Below are positions 1 to 8,703 of a stretch of DNA of 64,000 nucleotides, in pieces. A program made the position numbers and the translations under genes. Location: contig JACKKE010000001.1 in NCBI GenBank assembly GCA_020637595.1, positions 62,001 to 126,000 of the forward strand, in the 5' to 3' direction. How positions within the stretch are numbered: the stretch's first letter is position 1; the number at the start of each line of letters is the position of its first letter. The stretch is from Rhodobacter sp. (GTDB lineage: Bacteria; Pseudomonadota; Alphaproteobacteria; Rhodobacterales; Rhodobacteraceae). A model generated the notes under the pieces. That model made no database searches. It saw only the letters and a program-made list of their open reading frames with translations, and was not told the DNA's origin.

Positions 1-779
1 ATCCGCACCGCTGAGTCGGTGGTGTTGACGTGCTGACCGCCGGCACCCGACGAGCGATAGGTGTCGATGCGGATGTCGTTCGGCGCAACCTCGATCTCGA
101 TGTTGTCATCGACCACCGGGTAAACCCAGACCGAGGCGAACGAGGTCTCGCGCGTGCCCTTGCCAAAGGGCGAGATCCGCACCAGGCGATGCACGCCCGA
201 TTCCGATTTCAGCCAGCCATAGGCGTTGTGGCCGCTGATCTTGTAGGCGACCGACTTGATCCCCGCCTCGGCGCCCGCTTCCTCGGATTGCAGTTCGACC
301 TTGAAGCCGCGCTTTTCCGCCCAGCGGACATACATCCGCTGCAGCATCTGCGCCCAGTCGCAGGCCTCGGTGCCGCCGGCGCCGGCGTTGATTTCCAGGA
401 AGGTGTCGTTCGCGTCGGCCTCGCCGTCCAGCAGCGCCTCCAGCTCCTTGGCGGCGGCTTTTTCCTGCAGCGCGGCGATGGCGGCTTCGGCCTCGGCGAC
501 GATGTCCTTGTCGTCCTCCATCTCGCCCATCTCGATCAGCTCGACATTGTCGTTCAGATCGCGGCTGATCGATTCATAGGTGCCGACGGCATCCATCAAC
601 TGCTGGCGCTCGCGCATCAGCTTCTGCGCGCGCTCAGGGTCGTTCCACAGGTTCGGATCCTCGATCATCGCGTCGAATTCCTCGAGGCGATGCTTGGCCG
701 TTTCCCAATCCATCCGCTGCGCCAGGAGCTTGAGCGATTTGCGGATCGCCTCGACCCTGGACTGAGTTTCTGCGCGCAT
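1..779 (-). CDS. prfB: Peptide chain release factor 2 (partial, C-terminus beyond left edge)
   Basis: Class I release factor that recognises UGA/UAA in the ribosomal A site and triggers peptidyl-tRNA hydrolysis. Reading right to left from ATG 779, about 259 codons are visible of a usual 365-375. The RF2-specific tripeptide anticodon SPF is present (VRISPFGKG). The catalytic GGQ loop is seen just before the edge (SSGAGGQHVNTTDSAVR). The N-terminal region is helical and acidic, as expected. The frame is open from the start codon, with no in-frame TGA in the first 30 codons. The programmed +1 frameshift that autoregulates RF2 in E. coli is therefore absent. An AGGACGAT ribosome-binding sequence lies just upstream. 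Confidence 0.96.
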   Translation of the reverse strand, partial: MRAETQSRVEAIRKSLKLLAQRMDWETAKHRLEEFDAMIEDPNLWNDPERAQKLMRERQQLMDAVGTYESISRDLNDNVELIEMGEMEDDKDIVAEAEAAIAALQEKAAAKELEALLDGEADANDTFLEINAGAGGTEACDWAQMLQRMYVRWAEKRGFKVELQSEEAGAEAGIKSVAYKISGHNAYGWLKSESGVHRLVRISPFGKGTRETSFASVWVYPVVDDNIEIEVAPNDIRIDTYRSSGAGGQHVNTTDSAVR

Positions 780-884
780 CGGGATCGTCCTGTCTGACAA
801 ACGGGAGGGGGGCCGCAACCGGCCCCCGGGGAATTCGCGGTCTGATACCGCGCCGCGCGCCCTCAGGCAAGGGCGGGGCAGGTG

Positions 885-1358
<474 letters not shown>

Positions 1359-1446
1359 CGTCGCATCCTTCCGTCTCGATGCCTTTGTTGTAGTCGCGGG
1401 GGCGCGCGGTTAAAGGGCGGGCAGGCATTTTTTCCGGGGACCGGCG

Positions 1447-2493
1447 ATGAAACTGAGTGATTTCGACTTCGATCTGCCCGAAGAGCTGATCGCGACCCGC
1501 CCGGTGCACCCGCGCCCCGCCGCCCGCCTGCTGCATGTCGAAGGGGACGCGATGGCGGATCGCCATGTGTCCGACCTGCCGGCGATCCTGCGCCCGGGCG
1601 ACCGGCTGATCCTGAACAACACGCGGGTGATCCCGGCGCGGCTTTTTGGCGAACGCCTGCGCGAGACCCGCGACGGTTCGGGCCGCGCCAAGGTCGAGGT
1701 AACGCTGATCGCGCCCGAGGGCGGCGCGGGCTGGCGGGTGCTGGCGCGTCCGCTGCGCAAACTGGCCGCGGGCGACCGCGTGGTATTCTCGGACGCGTTG
1801 TCCGCCACGGTGCGCAACAAGGACGAGGGCGAGGCGGTTCTGGACTTCGACCTGACCGGCGCCGATTTCGACCGTGCGCTGGATGCCGCCGGCAAGATGC
1901 CGCTGCCCCCCTATATCGAAAGCCGCCGCCCCGCCGACGAACAGGACCGCGAGGATTACCAGACCGTCTTTGCCCGTGAAAAGGGCGCGGTCGCGGCCCC
2001 CACCGCCAGCCTGCATTTCGACGAGGGGCTGCTGGCGGCCCTGCGCGCGCGCGGCGTGGCGATGACCGAGGTCACGCTGCACGTCGGCGCGGGCACCTTT
2101 CTGCCGGTCAAGGTCGAGGACGTGACCACCCACAAGATGCACGCCGAATGGGGCGAGGTGACGCCGCAGGCTGCCGCCGAGATCAACGCGACCCGCACGG
2201 CGGGTGGCCGAGTGATCGCGGTCGGAACCACGGCGCTCAGGCTGGTCGAGAGCGCGGCGCGCTCTGGAACAGTCGAGCCCTGGCGCGGCGAGACGGATAT
2301 CTTCATCTATCCGGGGTTCGACTTCCGCGCGGTGGACGGGCTGATGACCAATTTCCACCTGCCGAAATCGACGCTGCTGATGCTGGTTTCGGCGCTGATG
2401 GGGGTTGAGCGGATGCGCGCAGTTTACGCCCATGCGGTGGCCGCGCGCTATCGGTTCTTTTCCTATGGCGACGCATCGTTGCTGATCCCCTGA
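1447..2493 (+). CDS. queA: S-adenosylmethionine:tRNA ribosyltransferase-isomerase
   Basis: QueA transfers and isomerises the ribose moiety of SAM onto 7-aminomethyl-7-deazaguanine in tRNA, giving epoxyqueuosine, the penultimate step of queuosine synthesis. The 348 aa length and the N-terminus (MKLSDFDFDLPEELIATRP) are typical. Conserved stretches include LILNNTRVIPARL, the ALRARGVAMTEVTLHVGAGTF region and the C-terminal TNFHLPKSTLLMLVSAL. A GGGGACCGGCG sequence precedes the ATG. The gene stands alone, divergent from bcp and convergent with the hydrolase that follows. No tgt gene is adjacent in the window, although queA and tgt are neighbours in many relatives. Confidence 0.97.
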   Translation: MKLSDFDFDLPEELIATRPVHPRPAARLLHVEGDAMADRHVSDLPAILRPGDRLILNNTRVIPARLFGERLRETRDGSGRAKVEVTLIAPEGGAGWRVLARPLRKLAAGDRVVFSDALSATVRNKDEGEAVLDFDLTGADFDRALDAAGKMPLPPYIESRRPADEQDREDYQTVFAREKGAVAAPTASLHFDEGLLAALRARGVAMTEVTLHVGAGTFLPVKVEDVTTHKMHAEWGEVTPQAAAEINATRTAGGRVIAVGTTALRLVESAARSGTVEPWRGETDIFIYPGFDFRAVDGLMTNFHLPKSTLLMLVSALMGVERMRAVYAHAVAARYRFFSYGDASLLIP

Positions 2494-2494
2494 T

Positions 2495-2513
2495 GGGGGG
2501 CAGACAGCCCCCC
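2495..2513. terminator. GC hairpin between convergent genes
   Basis: A perfect 7-bp stem (GGGGGGC / GCCCCCC) with a 5-nt loop lies directly after the queA stop codon and before the end of the convergent hydrolase gene. There is no T-run on either strand, so it is a weak or factor-assisted terminator at best. Confidence 0.4.
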
Positions 2514-2536
2514 GGGTCGCCGTCGCAAAGTGGGGG

Positions 2537-3370
2537 TCAGGGGCGTTCGAGGGAATAACCTGCGCCCGACCGCACGGCGCGGTAGAAGGCGGGGTGCAAG
2601 TAATGCCCGCCGGTGAACAGCGCACCGTCGGTCGCGAGTTCGTCGAGCAGCCGTTTGCGGGTGGCTCGGGCGGTGTCCATGTCCATGTCAAAGGCGATGG
2701 CGATGTTCGGGTCGGCGGCCTGCAACACCGGGGCGTGGATGATGTCGCCTGTGTGGATCAGCTGCGCCGCGCCCGAGGTCAGGCGCCAGCCGCCGTGGCC
2801 GGGGGTGTGGCCCGGCAGGCTCATCGCGGTCAGGCCCGGGGCGATCTCGGCATTCGCCGGCTGGATCCGCAGGCGGTCGCCATAGGCGGCGAAGACCGCG
2901 CGGGCCAGCGTCGCCCAGCCCTGGATCGCCTCGGGCAGGGGCGCGGTCTTGGCCTCGTCGCTCCAGTAGGCGTGTTCGCCCTCGCTGACCACGAGTTCGG
3001 CATTGGCAAACACCGCTGCACCCTCCGGGGTGATCATGCCGGCGATGTGATCGGGGTGCATATGCGTGGCAAAGAGCGTGTCGATTGCCTCGGGCGTGGT
3101 GCCAGCCTCGGCCAGGGCCTGGGGCAGGAAGCCGCAGGACGGGCCGAAGAGGTCGCGCGGGCCCGCGTCGCACAGGATCGTGCGGCCGCTGCCGCGGATC
3201 AGCACCGCGTTGAAATTGGTGGCGATCGAGGCCGCACGCTGGGCTTCGAGCAGTTCGGCGATATGCGCAGGCACCGTGCCGGGGAACAACTCGGGGCCAA
3301 AGTCGATGCCGCCATCGGTCAGCACGGTAACCGTGGCCTCGCCGATGGTTTGGGTTGCGGTGCGCGTCAT
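2537..3370 (-). CDS. MBL-fold metallo-hydrolase
   Basis: Metallo-beta-lactamase-fold hydrolase of 277 aa binding two metal ions. The signature HxHxDH is present as THMHPDHI (H103, H105, D107, H108). It is followed by GHTPGH (third-ligand histidine) and the bridging Asp in HTGDIIH, and ends with a late GGHYLHP histidine. There is no signal peptide. ATG 3370 is preferred over an upstream in-frame codon because GGGAGGATCCCC precedes it. The layout resembles lactonase- and quorum-quenching-like or alkylsulfatase-unrelated small MBL enzymes. The substrate cannot be read from sequence. It stands alone, divergent from the ArsR fusion gene. Confidence 0.88.
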   Translation of the reverse strand: MTRTATQTIGEATVTVLTDGGIDFGPELFPGTVPAHIAELLEAQRAASIATNFNAVLIRGSGRTILCDAGPRDLFGPSCGFLPQALAEAGTTPEAIDTLFATHMHPDHIAGMITPEGAAVFANAELVVSEGEHAYWSDEAKTAPLPEAIQGWATLARAVFAAYGDRLRIQPANAEIAPGLTAMSLPGHTPGHGGWRLTSGAAQLIHTGDIIHAPVLQAADPNIAIAFDMDMDTARATRKRLLDELATDGALFTGGHYLHPAFYRAVRSGAGYSLERP

Positions 3371-3474
3371 GGGGATCCTCCCTGGAGTGTTTGCCTGCAA
3401 GCTAGCATCTGAACCGCGTCTGGCAACGGGGGGCCGCGCTTGCCGGAAATGCTGCGGTGCAGTATCTGTGGGGG

Positions 3475-4236
3475 ATGGAACGCGATCTGGTCCCCGCTTT
3501 TGCCGCCCTGGCGCATCCGCAGCGCCTGGCGGTGGTGCGTCTGCTAATGCGGCATGCGCCGGGGGTGCTGCCGGCGGGCGAGATCGCGACGCGGCTCGGG
3601 TTGCCGCCGAGCACCCTGTCCGGGCATCTGGCGCAGCTGCGCGAGGCGGGGCTGATCACCCAGGACCGCCGCGGGACGTCGCTGTTGTATGCGGCCTCGG
3701 TGACGGGGGCCGAGGCGCTGACGACCGGCTGGATCGGGGCCGTCTGCGGCGGGCGCGGCTGGCCCGAGGTGGGGGCGCCCGGGCCGCGGGTGCGCACGCT
3801 GGTGGTGCTGGGCCGGGGCAACGCCGGGCCGAGCCTGATGGCCGAGGCGCTGCTGCGGGCCGAGGCCGGGGCCTATTACGAGGTGCTCTCGGCCGGGGTC
3901 GCACCGCAGGGCGAGGCGGATCCGGCGGTGCTCGACTATCTCGCGGGGCAGGGCCACGATGTCGAGGCGCTGTGGGCGAAACCCCTGTCGGCGGTCACCG
4001 GACCCGAGGCGCCGCGGCCCGATGTGGTGATCGCGCTGGGGCACACGGCGGCCGGGGCGGATCTGGTCTGGCCGGGTTGCCCGCTGTGCAGCTACTGGCG
4101 CTTGCCGCCGGGCTTGTCGGCCGCGGCGCTGGACGCCGAATTGCGCGCCCGGATCGCCGGTTTTGCCGGTCTTGACCCGGCGACGGTGACCCCGGCGGAT
4201 CTGCTGCGCCGCCTCGACGCGGTGGCCGGCGTTTGA
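3475..4236 (+). CDS. ArsR-type regulator fused to a degenerate ArsC/LMW-phosphatase domain
   Basis: A two-domain protein of about 253 aa. Residues 1-85 form an ArsR/SmtB winged helix (AALAHPQRLAVVRLLMRH, then LGLPPSTLSGHLAQLREAGL as recognition helix). Residues 106-250 match the low-molecular-weight phosphatase/thioredoxin-type arsenate reductase fold. The catalytic P-loop CTGNSARS reads GRGNAGPS here (residues 113-120), so the nucleophilic Cys and the Arg are lost. The second ArsC cysteine segment (TLCD) reads ALGH. The core LMAEALLR and the VWPG segment remain, and a CPLC pair lies at 202-205. The likely role is repression with the dead enzyme domain as sensor. A GTG at 3457 is an alternative start. 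Confidence 0.85.
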   Translation: MERDLVPAFAALAHPQRLAVVRLLMRHAPGVLPAGEIATRLGLPPSTLSGHLAQLREAGLITQDRRGTSLLYAASVTGAEALTTGWIGAVCGGRGWPEVGAPGPRVRTLVVLGRGNAGPSLMAEALLRAEAGAYYEVLSAGVAPQGEADPAVLDYLAGQGHDVEALWAKPLSAVTGPEAPRPDVVIALGHTAAGADLVWPGCPLCSYWRLPPGLSAAALDAELRARIAGFAGLDPATVTPADLLRRLDAVAGV

Positions 4237-4246
4237 GGGGCGGGGA

Positions 4247-4900
4247 TCAGGCCTGGGTCGGCAGAACGCCCCACAGGATCAGCGCCTGACCGCCCCAATA
4301 AAGCGGCCATAGCGCCCGCGCAGCCCAGAGCCGGGCGCCGGCGTCGCGCAGCACGAAGAGCCGCAGCGCGAGGATCAGGTCCGAGGCGACGAACCCGGCG
4401 ACGCCGAGTTGCAGCACCCGGTGCCCGGCCGTCGCAGGCAGCGCGGCCGCGCTCAGCGCCATCGCCGCGATCACCAGGGCATAGAGTCGGACCGGCCGGC
4501 AGAAGGCCCCGGCACGCGGCGCGATCCAGAACACGGTCAGCAGGACCAGCGCGGCCATCGCCACCAGAACCGGCGTCACCAGCGCCGGCACCGGCCCGCC
4601 GGGATAGCGGCTCACGAATTCGACGACATAGGCGAGATGACCCAGCGCAAAGGCGATCATCCCGGCGAGAAAGGCGCGGTCGCCGGGCCGGGCGAGGGCG
4701 AGATCGCCCAGCGCCCCAAGCGCAAGCCCCGCGACGATCCAGCCGGGCGCGCCTCCGATCAGCCCGGCGAGCGCCAGCAGCGCGGTGCTGGCGGTCTTGA
4801 CCAGCGCCGCGCGCCAGTCCGGCTGGTCGTGGCCGGCAAAGGCGACGGCAAAGACCACCGCCAGGGCGGCGGCGAGGGCGAGGATCGTCAGCACGGGCAT
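4247..4900 (-). CDS. YhhN/TMEM86 family membrane protein (lysoplasmalogenase-like)
   Basis: Integral membrane protein of 217 aa with about eight hydrophobic segments and short loops, matching the YhhN/TMEM86 family. Its eukaryotic members hydrolyse the vinyl-ether bond of lysoplasmalogens; the bacterial role is uncertain. Conserved polar residues of the family appear in GALGDLALA and ASDLILALRLF. ATG 4900 is preferred because AAGGAGG sits about nine bases upstream; an in-frame upstream extension is basic and not membrane-like. It is convergent with the ArsR fusion (10 bp apart) and divergent from the FAD oxidoreductase. Confidence 0.8.
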   Translation of the reverse strand: MPVLTILALAAALAVVFAVAFAGHDQPDWRAALVKTASTALLALAGLIGGAPGWIVAGLALGALGDLALARPGDRAFLAGMIAFALGHLAYVVEFVSRYPGGPVPALVTPVLVAMAALVLLTVFWIAPRAGAFCRPVRLYALVIAAMALSAAALPATAGHRVLQLGVAGFVASDLILALRLFVLRDAGARLWAARALWPLYWGGQALILWGVLPTQA

Positions 4901-4970
4901 GGCGGGGGGCCTCCTTGAACGGGGGGGCATCCTCTGCCACATTCGCGCGAAAGAAAAGAAGGGGCGGAAT

Positions 4971-6041
4971 ATGGCGGATTTCCTGATCGTCGGTGGCGGC
5001 ATCGCCGGGCTGTCGGCGGGCGCGCGACTGGCGACGATGGGCCGGGTGGTGGTGCTCGAGGGCGAAACGGTGCTGGGCTTTCACAGCTCGGGCCGCTCGG
5101 CCGCGCTGTTCGAGGAAGATTACGGCGCGCCGGCGACGGTGGCCTGCGCGCATGCCAGCGGCCCGGAGCTGGCGCGGCTGGGCGTGCTGTCGCCGCGCGG
5201 CTTTCTGCTGGTCGGTCAGGCGCATGAACGCGCCGCTTTCGAGGCCGATGCCGAGGCGCTGAAGATGACGGTGATCCCCCCGGCCGAGGCGAGGGCGATG
5301 GTGCCGATCCTGCACCCGGAGAAACTGGCGCTGGCGGGCTATACCGACGCGGCGCAGGATATCGACACGGATCTGCTGATGCAGATCTATGCCCGCGCGA
5401 TCCGCGCGGCGGGTGGCGAGATCCGCACCGGCGCGCCGGTCACGGCGATTGCGCGCGGGGCTGAGGGCTGGACGGTGACCGCAGGCGGGGCCGAGATCCG
5501 CGGCCGGATCCTGGTCAATGCCGCCGGGGCCTGGGCGGACCGGCTGGCGGCGCTGGCGGGGCTGCCCGGTGTGGGGCTGACGCCGATGCGGCGCTCGATG
5601 GCGCAGATCCCGGCGCCCGAGGGGCTGGACAGCGCCGGCTGGCCGATGGTGATCGGCGCCGGCGAGACCTGGTATATGAAACCGCAGGCCGGCAAGCTGC
5701 TGGTTTCGCCGGCCGACGAGGATCCGGTCGAGCCGCACGATGCCTGGGCCGACGACATGGTTCTGGCCGAGGGGCTGGCGCGGTTCGAGGAGATGACGAC
5801 GATGACGGTGACGCGGCTGGAGACCTCGTGGGCGGGGTTGCGCAGCTTTGCCCCGGACCGGACGCTGGTGCTGGGACCGGATCCGCGCGATCCGGGCTTT
5901 GCCTGGTGCGCGGGGCAGGGCGGGCAGGGGTTCCTGTCGGCGCCGGGATCGGCCGCCGTGCTGGCCGAGATGCTGGGCGGGCCGGCCTCGGGGCAACCCG
6001 AGGCGGTGCTGCAGGCGCTGTCGGTCGCGCGGTTCCGCTGA
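4971..6041 (+). CDS. FAD-dependent oxidoreductase (D-amino-acid oxidase/dehydrogenase family)
   Basis: Flavoenzyme of 356 aa with the N-terminal dinucleotide-binding motif FLIVGGGIAGLSAGARL (GxGxxG at residues 8-13) and the DAO-family C-terminal segment around GFAWCAGQGGQGF, which binds the FAD end. It probably oxidises a secondary or D-amino acid or a related amine; the exact substrate is not readable. ATG 4971 follows a GAAGGGG ribosome-binding site and begins right at the flavin-binding strand, as is usual for the family. Its stop codon overlaps the start of the next gene (TGATG), so the two are translationally coupled. Confidence 0.87.
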   Translation: MADFLIVGGGIAGLSAGARLATMGRVVVLEGETVLGFHSSGRSAALFEEDYGAPATVACAHASGPELARLGVLSPRGFLLVGQAHERAAFEADAEALKMTVIPPAEARAMVPILHPEKLALAGYTDAAQDIDTDLLMQIYARAIRAAGGEIRTGAPVTAIARGAEGWTVTAGGAEIRGRILVNAAGAWADRLAALAGLPGVGLTPMRRSMAQIPAPEGLDSAGWPMVIGAGETWYMKPQAGKLLVSPADEDPVEPHDAWADDMVLAEGLARFEEMTTMTVTRLETSWAGLRSFAPDRTLVLGPDPRDPGFAWCAGQGGQGFLSAPGSAAVLAEMLGGPASGQPEAVLQALSVARFR

Positions 6042-6688
6042 TGCGCGCGCCCTCGCATCCCGACAGCTGGAGCCGCGCCGAAGGCGGGCGGCGGGTCTCG
6101 CCCTCGGCCGAACGCAACATCGACCCGATCGGCGCGGTTCTGGCGCGGGTGCTGCCGGCGCGCGGCCGGGTGCTGGAGCTGGCCTCGGGGTCGGGGCAGC
6201 ACATCGCTGCCTATGCCCGGCGCTGGCCGGGGCTGGTCTGGCAGCCCAGCGACGCAAACCCCGAGAACCTGGCCTCGATCACCGCCTGGGGCGCGGGGCT
6301 GGACAATCTGTGCCCGCCGCTGGTGCTGGACGCCTGCGCACCGGGGTGGGGCGTGGTGCAGGGCGGGCAGGACGCGATCTGCCTGAACAACCTGCTGCAC
6401 CTGATCGCTGCGCCCGAGGCCGAGGTTCTGCTGGCCGAAGTGGCCCATGCGTTGGCGCCGGGCGGCGTGTTCTGCCTCTATGGCCCGTTCCGGCGCGACG
6501 GGCGCCTGGTGACCGAGGGCGACGTAGCCTTTGATGCACGGCTGAAGGCCTCGGACCCGGGTATCGGCTACAAGGAGATCGGCTGGGTCGCGGCGCAGCT
6601 GGCGGCGGCGGGGCTGGAGCCGGTCGAACGGGTCGAGATGCCGGCGGGCAACCTGATGCTGGTCGCGCGCCGACCGGCGGCCGGTTGA
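6041..6688 (+). CDS. DUF938 family SAM-dependent methyltransferase
   Basis: Protein of 215 aa of the DUF938 family. It opens with a typical SPSAERNIDPI segment, then the SAM-binding motif I (VLELASGSGQHIAAYA), followed by WQPSDANPENLASI and the LNNLLHLI strand. These features place it among class I Rossmann-fold methyltransferases. The substrate is unknown for the family. Its ATG overlaps the TGA of the oxidoreductase, which supports a two-gene operon, but no shared pathway is evident. Confidence 0.85.
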   Translation: MRAPSHPDSWSRAEGGRRVSPSAERNIDPIGAVLARVLPARGRVLELASGSGQHIAAYARRWPGLVWQPSDANPENLASITAWGAGLDNLCPPLVLDACAPGWGVVQGGQDAICLNNLLHLIAAPEAEVLLAEVAHALAPGGVFCLYGPFRRDGRLVTEGDVAFDARLKASDPGIGYKEIGWVAAQLAAAGLEPVERVEMPAGNLMLVARRPAAG

Positions 6689-6758
6689 CCTGCATCAAGG
6701 CCGGGGACAGGCCCGCATGCGACACGGGGGCAAAGAAATATTCGAAAAGGGGAATATC

Positions 6759-7094
6759 ATGGACTACAAGGCCGAACTCGCCGGGATCAAGGACCGCACG
6801 CGCGGGCTGGTTAAGGCGATCAACCCGCAGATGAAGGGGTTTGGCGCGCTGTCGGCGGCGGTCAAGGAGAGCACCGCGCTGAGCACCAAGGAAAAGGAAT
6901 ACGTCGCCGTCGGCATCGCCGTGGTGCAGGGCTGCGAGGATTGCATCGCCTATCACGTCGACATGCTGATGAAGCTGGGCTGCACGCGCGAGGAGTTCTG
7001 CGATGTGCTGGGCATGGCGCTGCAGATGGGCGGCGGGCCGGTGGTGATGAACGCGGGCCGCGCGCTGGCCTGCTGGGACGCGCTGGCCGAATAA
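6759..7094 (+). CDS. Carboxymuconolactone decarboxylase/AhpD-family protein
   Basis: Small all-helical protein of 111 aa carrying the AhpD-type active site CxxC with downstream His (GCEDCIAYHVD: C59, C62, H66) after KEKEYVAVGIAV. Members with this motif act as alkylhydroperoxidase-like thiol reductants; others are decarboxylases lacking the cysteines. The intact CxxC favours a redox role. ATG 6759 follows AAAAGGGGAAT. The gene stands alone and is followed by an intergenic hairpin repeat. Confidence 0.88.
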   Translation: MDYKAELAGIKDRTRGLVKAINPQMKGFGALSAAVKESTALSTKEKEYVAVGIAVVQGCEDCIAYHVDMLMKLGCTREEFCDVLGMALQMGGGPVVMNAGRALACWDALAE

Positions 7095-7170
7095 GGGGGG
7101 CTGCCGCACTCTGGCGCGGATCCGAGATCCGCGCCGCCGTTTGGCGGTGGCTCGCGTGCCGCGAGCCTCA

Positions 7171-7232
7171 GGGGGGCTTTGCCCCCCTCGGCCTGCGGCC
7201 TCACCCCCCAGGATATTTGGAACGCAAAGAGG
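7171..7232. repeat. Interspersed hairpin repeat, copy A
   Basis: A hairpin GGGGGGC-TTT-GCCCCCC (7171-7187) is followed by a pyrimidine-rich run and the core GGATATTTGGAACGCAAAG (7211-7229). The same plan of GC hairpin, then C-run, then ATATTT, then AACGCAAAG recurs at 23914-23975, and a related form recurs at 37301 and 62950. It lies between convergent genes and may also end transcription. Confidence 0.7.
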
Positions 7233-7234
7233 GG

Positions 7235-7621
7235 TCAGGGGCTGGATCTGCGGGCGGCGCGCAGGGTGTGTTGCGCGTGGGTTGCAAGGTCGTCGAGCAC
7301 CATCGCCCGGCCAAAGGCGCGGGCGGCGGCGGGTTCGAGGGCGAGGTAGTCGGCCTTGACCAGTGCGAGCTGCTGGTTGAGGCGGCGGCGCTGGGCCTCG
7401 GTCCAGCGGGCATGGGCAAGGCGGGCGGCGATCAGCGACGGATCGGCGGGGGCACCACCGGGGGATCCGAGCGGCGCTTCTGTGCTGGCGAGCGCGTCGA
7501 GGGCGGTTTGCAGCCGCGCCCGGGACTGGGCGACGCTGGCGAGGCGTGCAAGTTCGGCGTCCTTGCGGATCGCCGCGAGGGCGTGCAGCCGTTGCAGCGC
7601 GCGGGCGCGACGGGCATCCAT
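7235..7621 (-). CDS. Small coiled-coil protein at the end of the flagellar export operon (FliJ-like candidate)
   Basis: Protein of 128 aa, rich in Ala, Arg and Leu, with heptad-like helices (ALQRLHALAAIRKDAELARL and LAHARWTEAQRRRLNQQLAL) separated by a Gly/Pro linker. It has no signal peptide or membrane segment. Its ATG overlaps the flhB stop by the ATGA arrangement, so it is co-translated with flagellar export genes. Size, helicity and position suggest a FliJ-like export chaperone or stalk component, but no diagnostic motif is present and the assignment is an inference from context. Confidence 0.6.
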   Translation of the reverse strand: MDARRARALQRLHALAAIRKDAELARLASVAQSRARLQTALDALASTEAPLGSPGGAPADPSLIAARLAHARWTEAQRRRLNQQLALVKADYLALEPAAARAFGRAMVLDDLATHAQHTLRAARRSSP

Positions 7622-8703
7622 CAGTGCCGTCCCCGGGCGCGGCGGCGCATCTCATCGGCAAAGCGGATCGCGGCGGCGACCGGGGCGTAGTGTTCCGGCG
7701 CGACCTCCTGGCCCAGCTTGACGGTGGCGTGCAAGGCGCGCGCCGTCGGCGGGTCGGAATGGATCGGCACGCCGGCCTCGCGTGCGGCCTCGCGGATGCG
7801 GGCGGCGACCTCGTCGACGCCCTTGGCCACGCAAACGGGGGCACCGGCGCTGCCCGGCGTCCATTTCAGCGCGACGGCGTAATGGGTCGGGTTGACGATC
7901 ACCACCGCGGCGCGCGGCACCTCGGCGATCATCTGGCTGGTGGCGATGGCCATTGCGCGCTGGCGGCGCTGCTGTTTCAGATGCGGGTCGCCCTCGGCCT
8001 CCTTGTGCTCCTCGCGCAGTTCCTGGTGGCTCATCATCTGGCGGCGGCGGTGGTCGAAGACCTGCCACAGATGGTCGAGCCCGCCGATCACCAGCATCAC
8101 CACCAGCACCAGCAGCGCGAATTCGGCCATCATCCGCAGCATTTCCGCGCCGATCAGGGCGGGGCTGTTGCCCAGCGTCGCCATGATCCGGTCGAGATGG
8201 GCGGCGAGGAAGATCCACAGGATGCCGGCGTAGAGTGCCAGTTTCACTGTGCTTTTCGCGAATTCCACAAGGCCTGAGGGGCCGAATTTCTGCTTGGCGG
8301 TCGACAGGGGCGAGATCCGCGACAGTTTCGGCGCCAGTTTTTGCGGGGCGAAGACGAGGCCCTTGAGCGCGAAGAGCGTGGCGATGACCGCCGCGGCGGG
8401 CAGGATCGCCACCGGCGCCATCGCCCGGGCCACGCCGCCCATCAGGGCGGTGAAGAACCCGCCGCCGCCATCGAGCAACGCAGGCCCCGCCTGTTCGGCG
8501 CGGTCGAGCAGCGACAGGCCCAGCCCGCCGATCTGCGGTGCCAGCCAGCCGCCGGGCAGCAGCGCCAGGGCCAGAAGCCCGGCGGCAGCGGCGGCGGCGG
8601 TGAGGTCGGCGGTGCGCGGCAGCTCGCCGCGTTTGCGCGCCTCGTCGAGCTTGCGCTGCGTGGCCTCATGCGGGCGGTCGGCGCCGTCGTCCTCGCCGCT
8701 CAT
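7621..8703 (-). CDS. flhB: Flagellar export apparatus protein FlhB
   Basis: Inner-membrane component of the flagellar type III export gate that switches substrate class from rod/hook to filament. The protein is 360 aa: a polar N-terminus (ATQRKLDEARKRGELPR), four hydrophobic segments between about residues 35 and 210, and a cytoplasmic domain. That domain contains the autocleavage site NPTH (N271-P272) in VVIVNPTHYAVALKW. Length and motif order are normal. The start overlaps the fliR stop and the stop overlaps the next ATG, both ATGA-type. Confidence 0.97.
   Translation of the reverse strand: MSGEDDGADRPHEATQRKLDEARKRGELPRTADLTAAAAAAGLLALALLPGGWLAPQIGGLGLSLLDRAEQAGPALLDGGGGFFTALMGGVARAMAPVAILPAAAVIATLFALKGLVFAPQKLAPKLSRISPLSTAKQKFGPSGLVEFAKSTVKLALYAGILWIFLAAHLDRIMATLGNSPALIGAEMLRMMAEFALLVLVVMLVIGGLDHLWQVFDHRRRQMMSHQELREEHKEAEGDPHLKQQRRQRAMAIATSQMIAEVPRAAVVIVNPTHYAVALKWTPGSAGAPVCVAKGVDEVAARIREAAREAGVPIHSDPPTARALHATVKLGQEVAPEHYAPVAAAIRFADEMRRRARGRH

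Noticed and set aside
690..779. Possible programmed frameshift at the start of prfB
   Set aside because: The frame from ATG 779 is open through the region where CTT TGA would stand, so no frameshift is needed.
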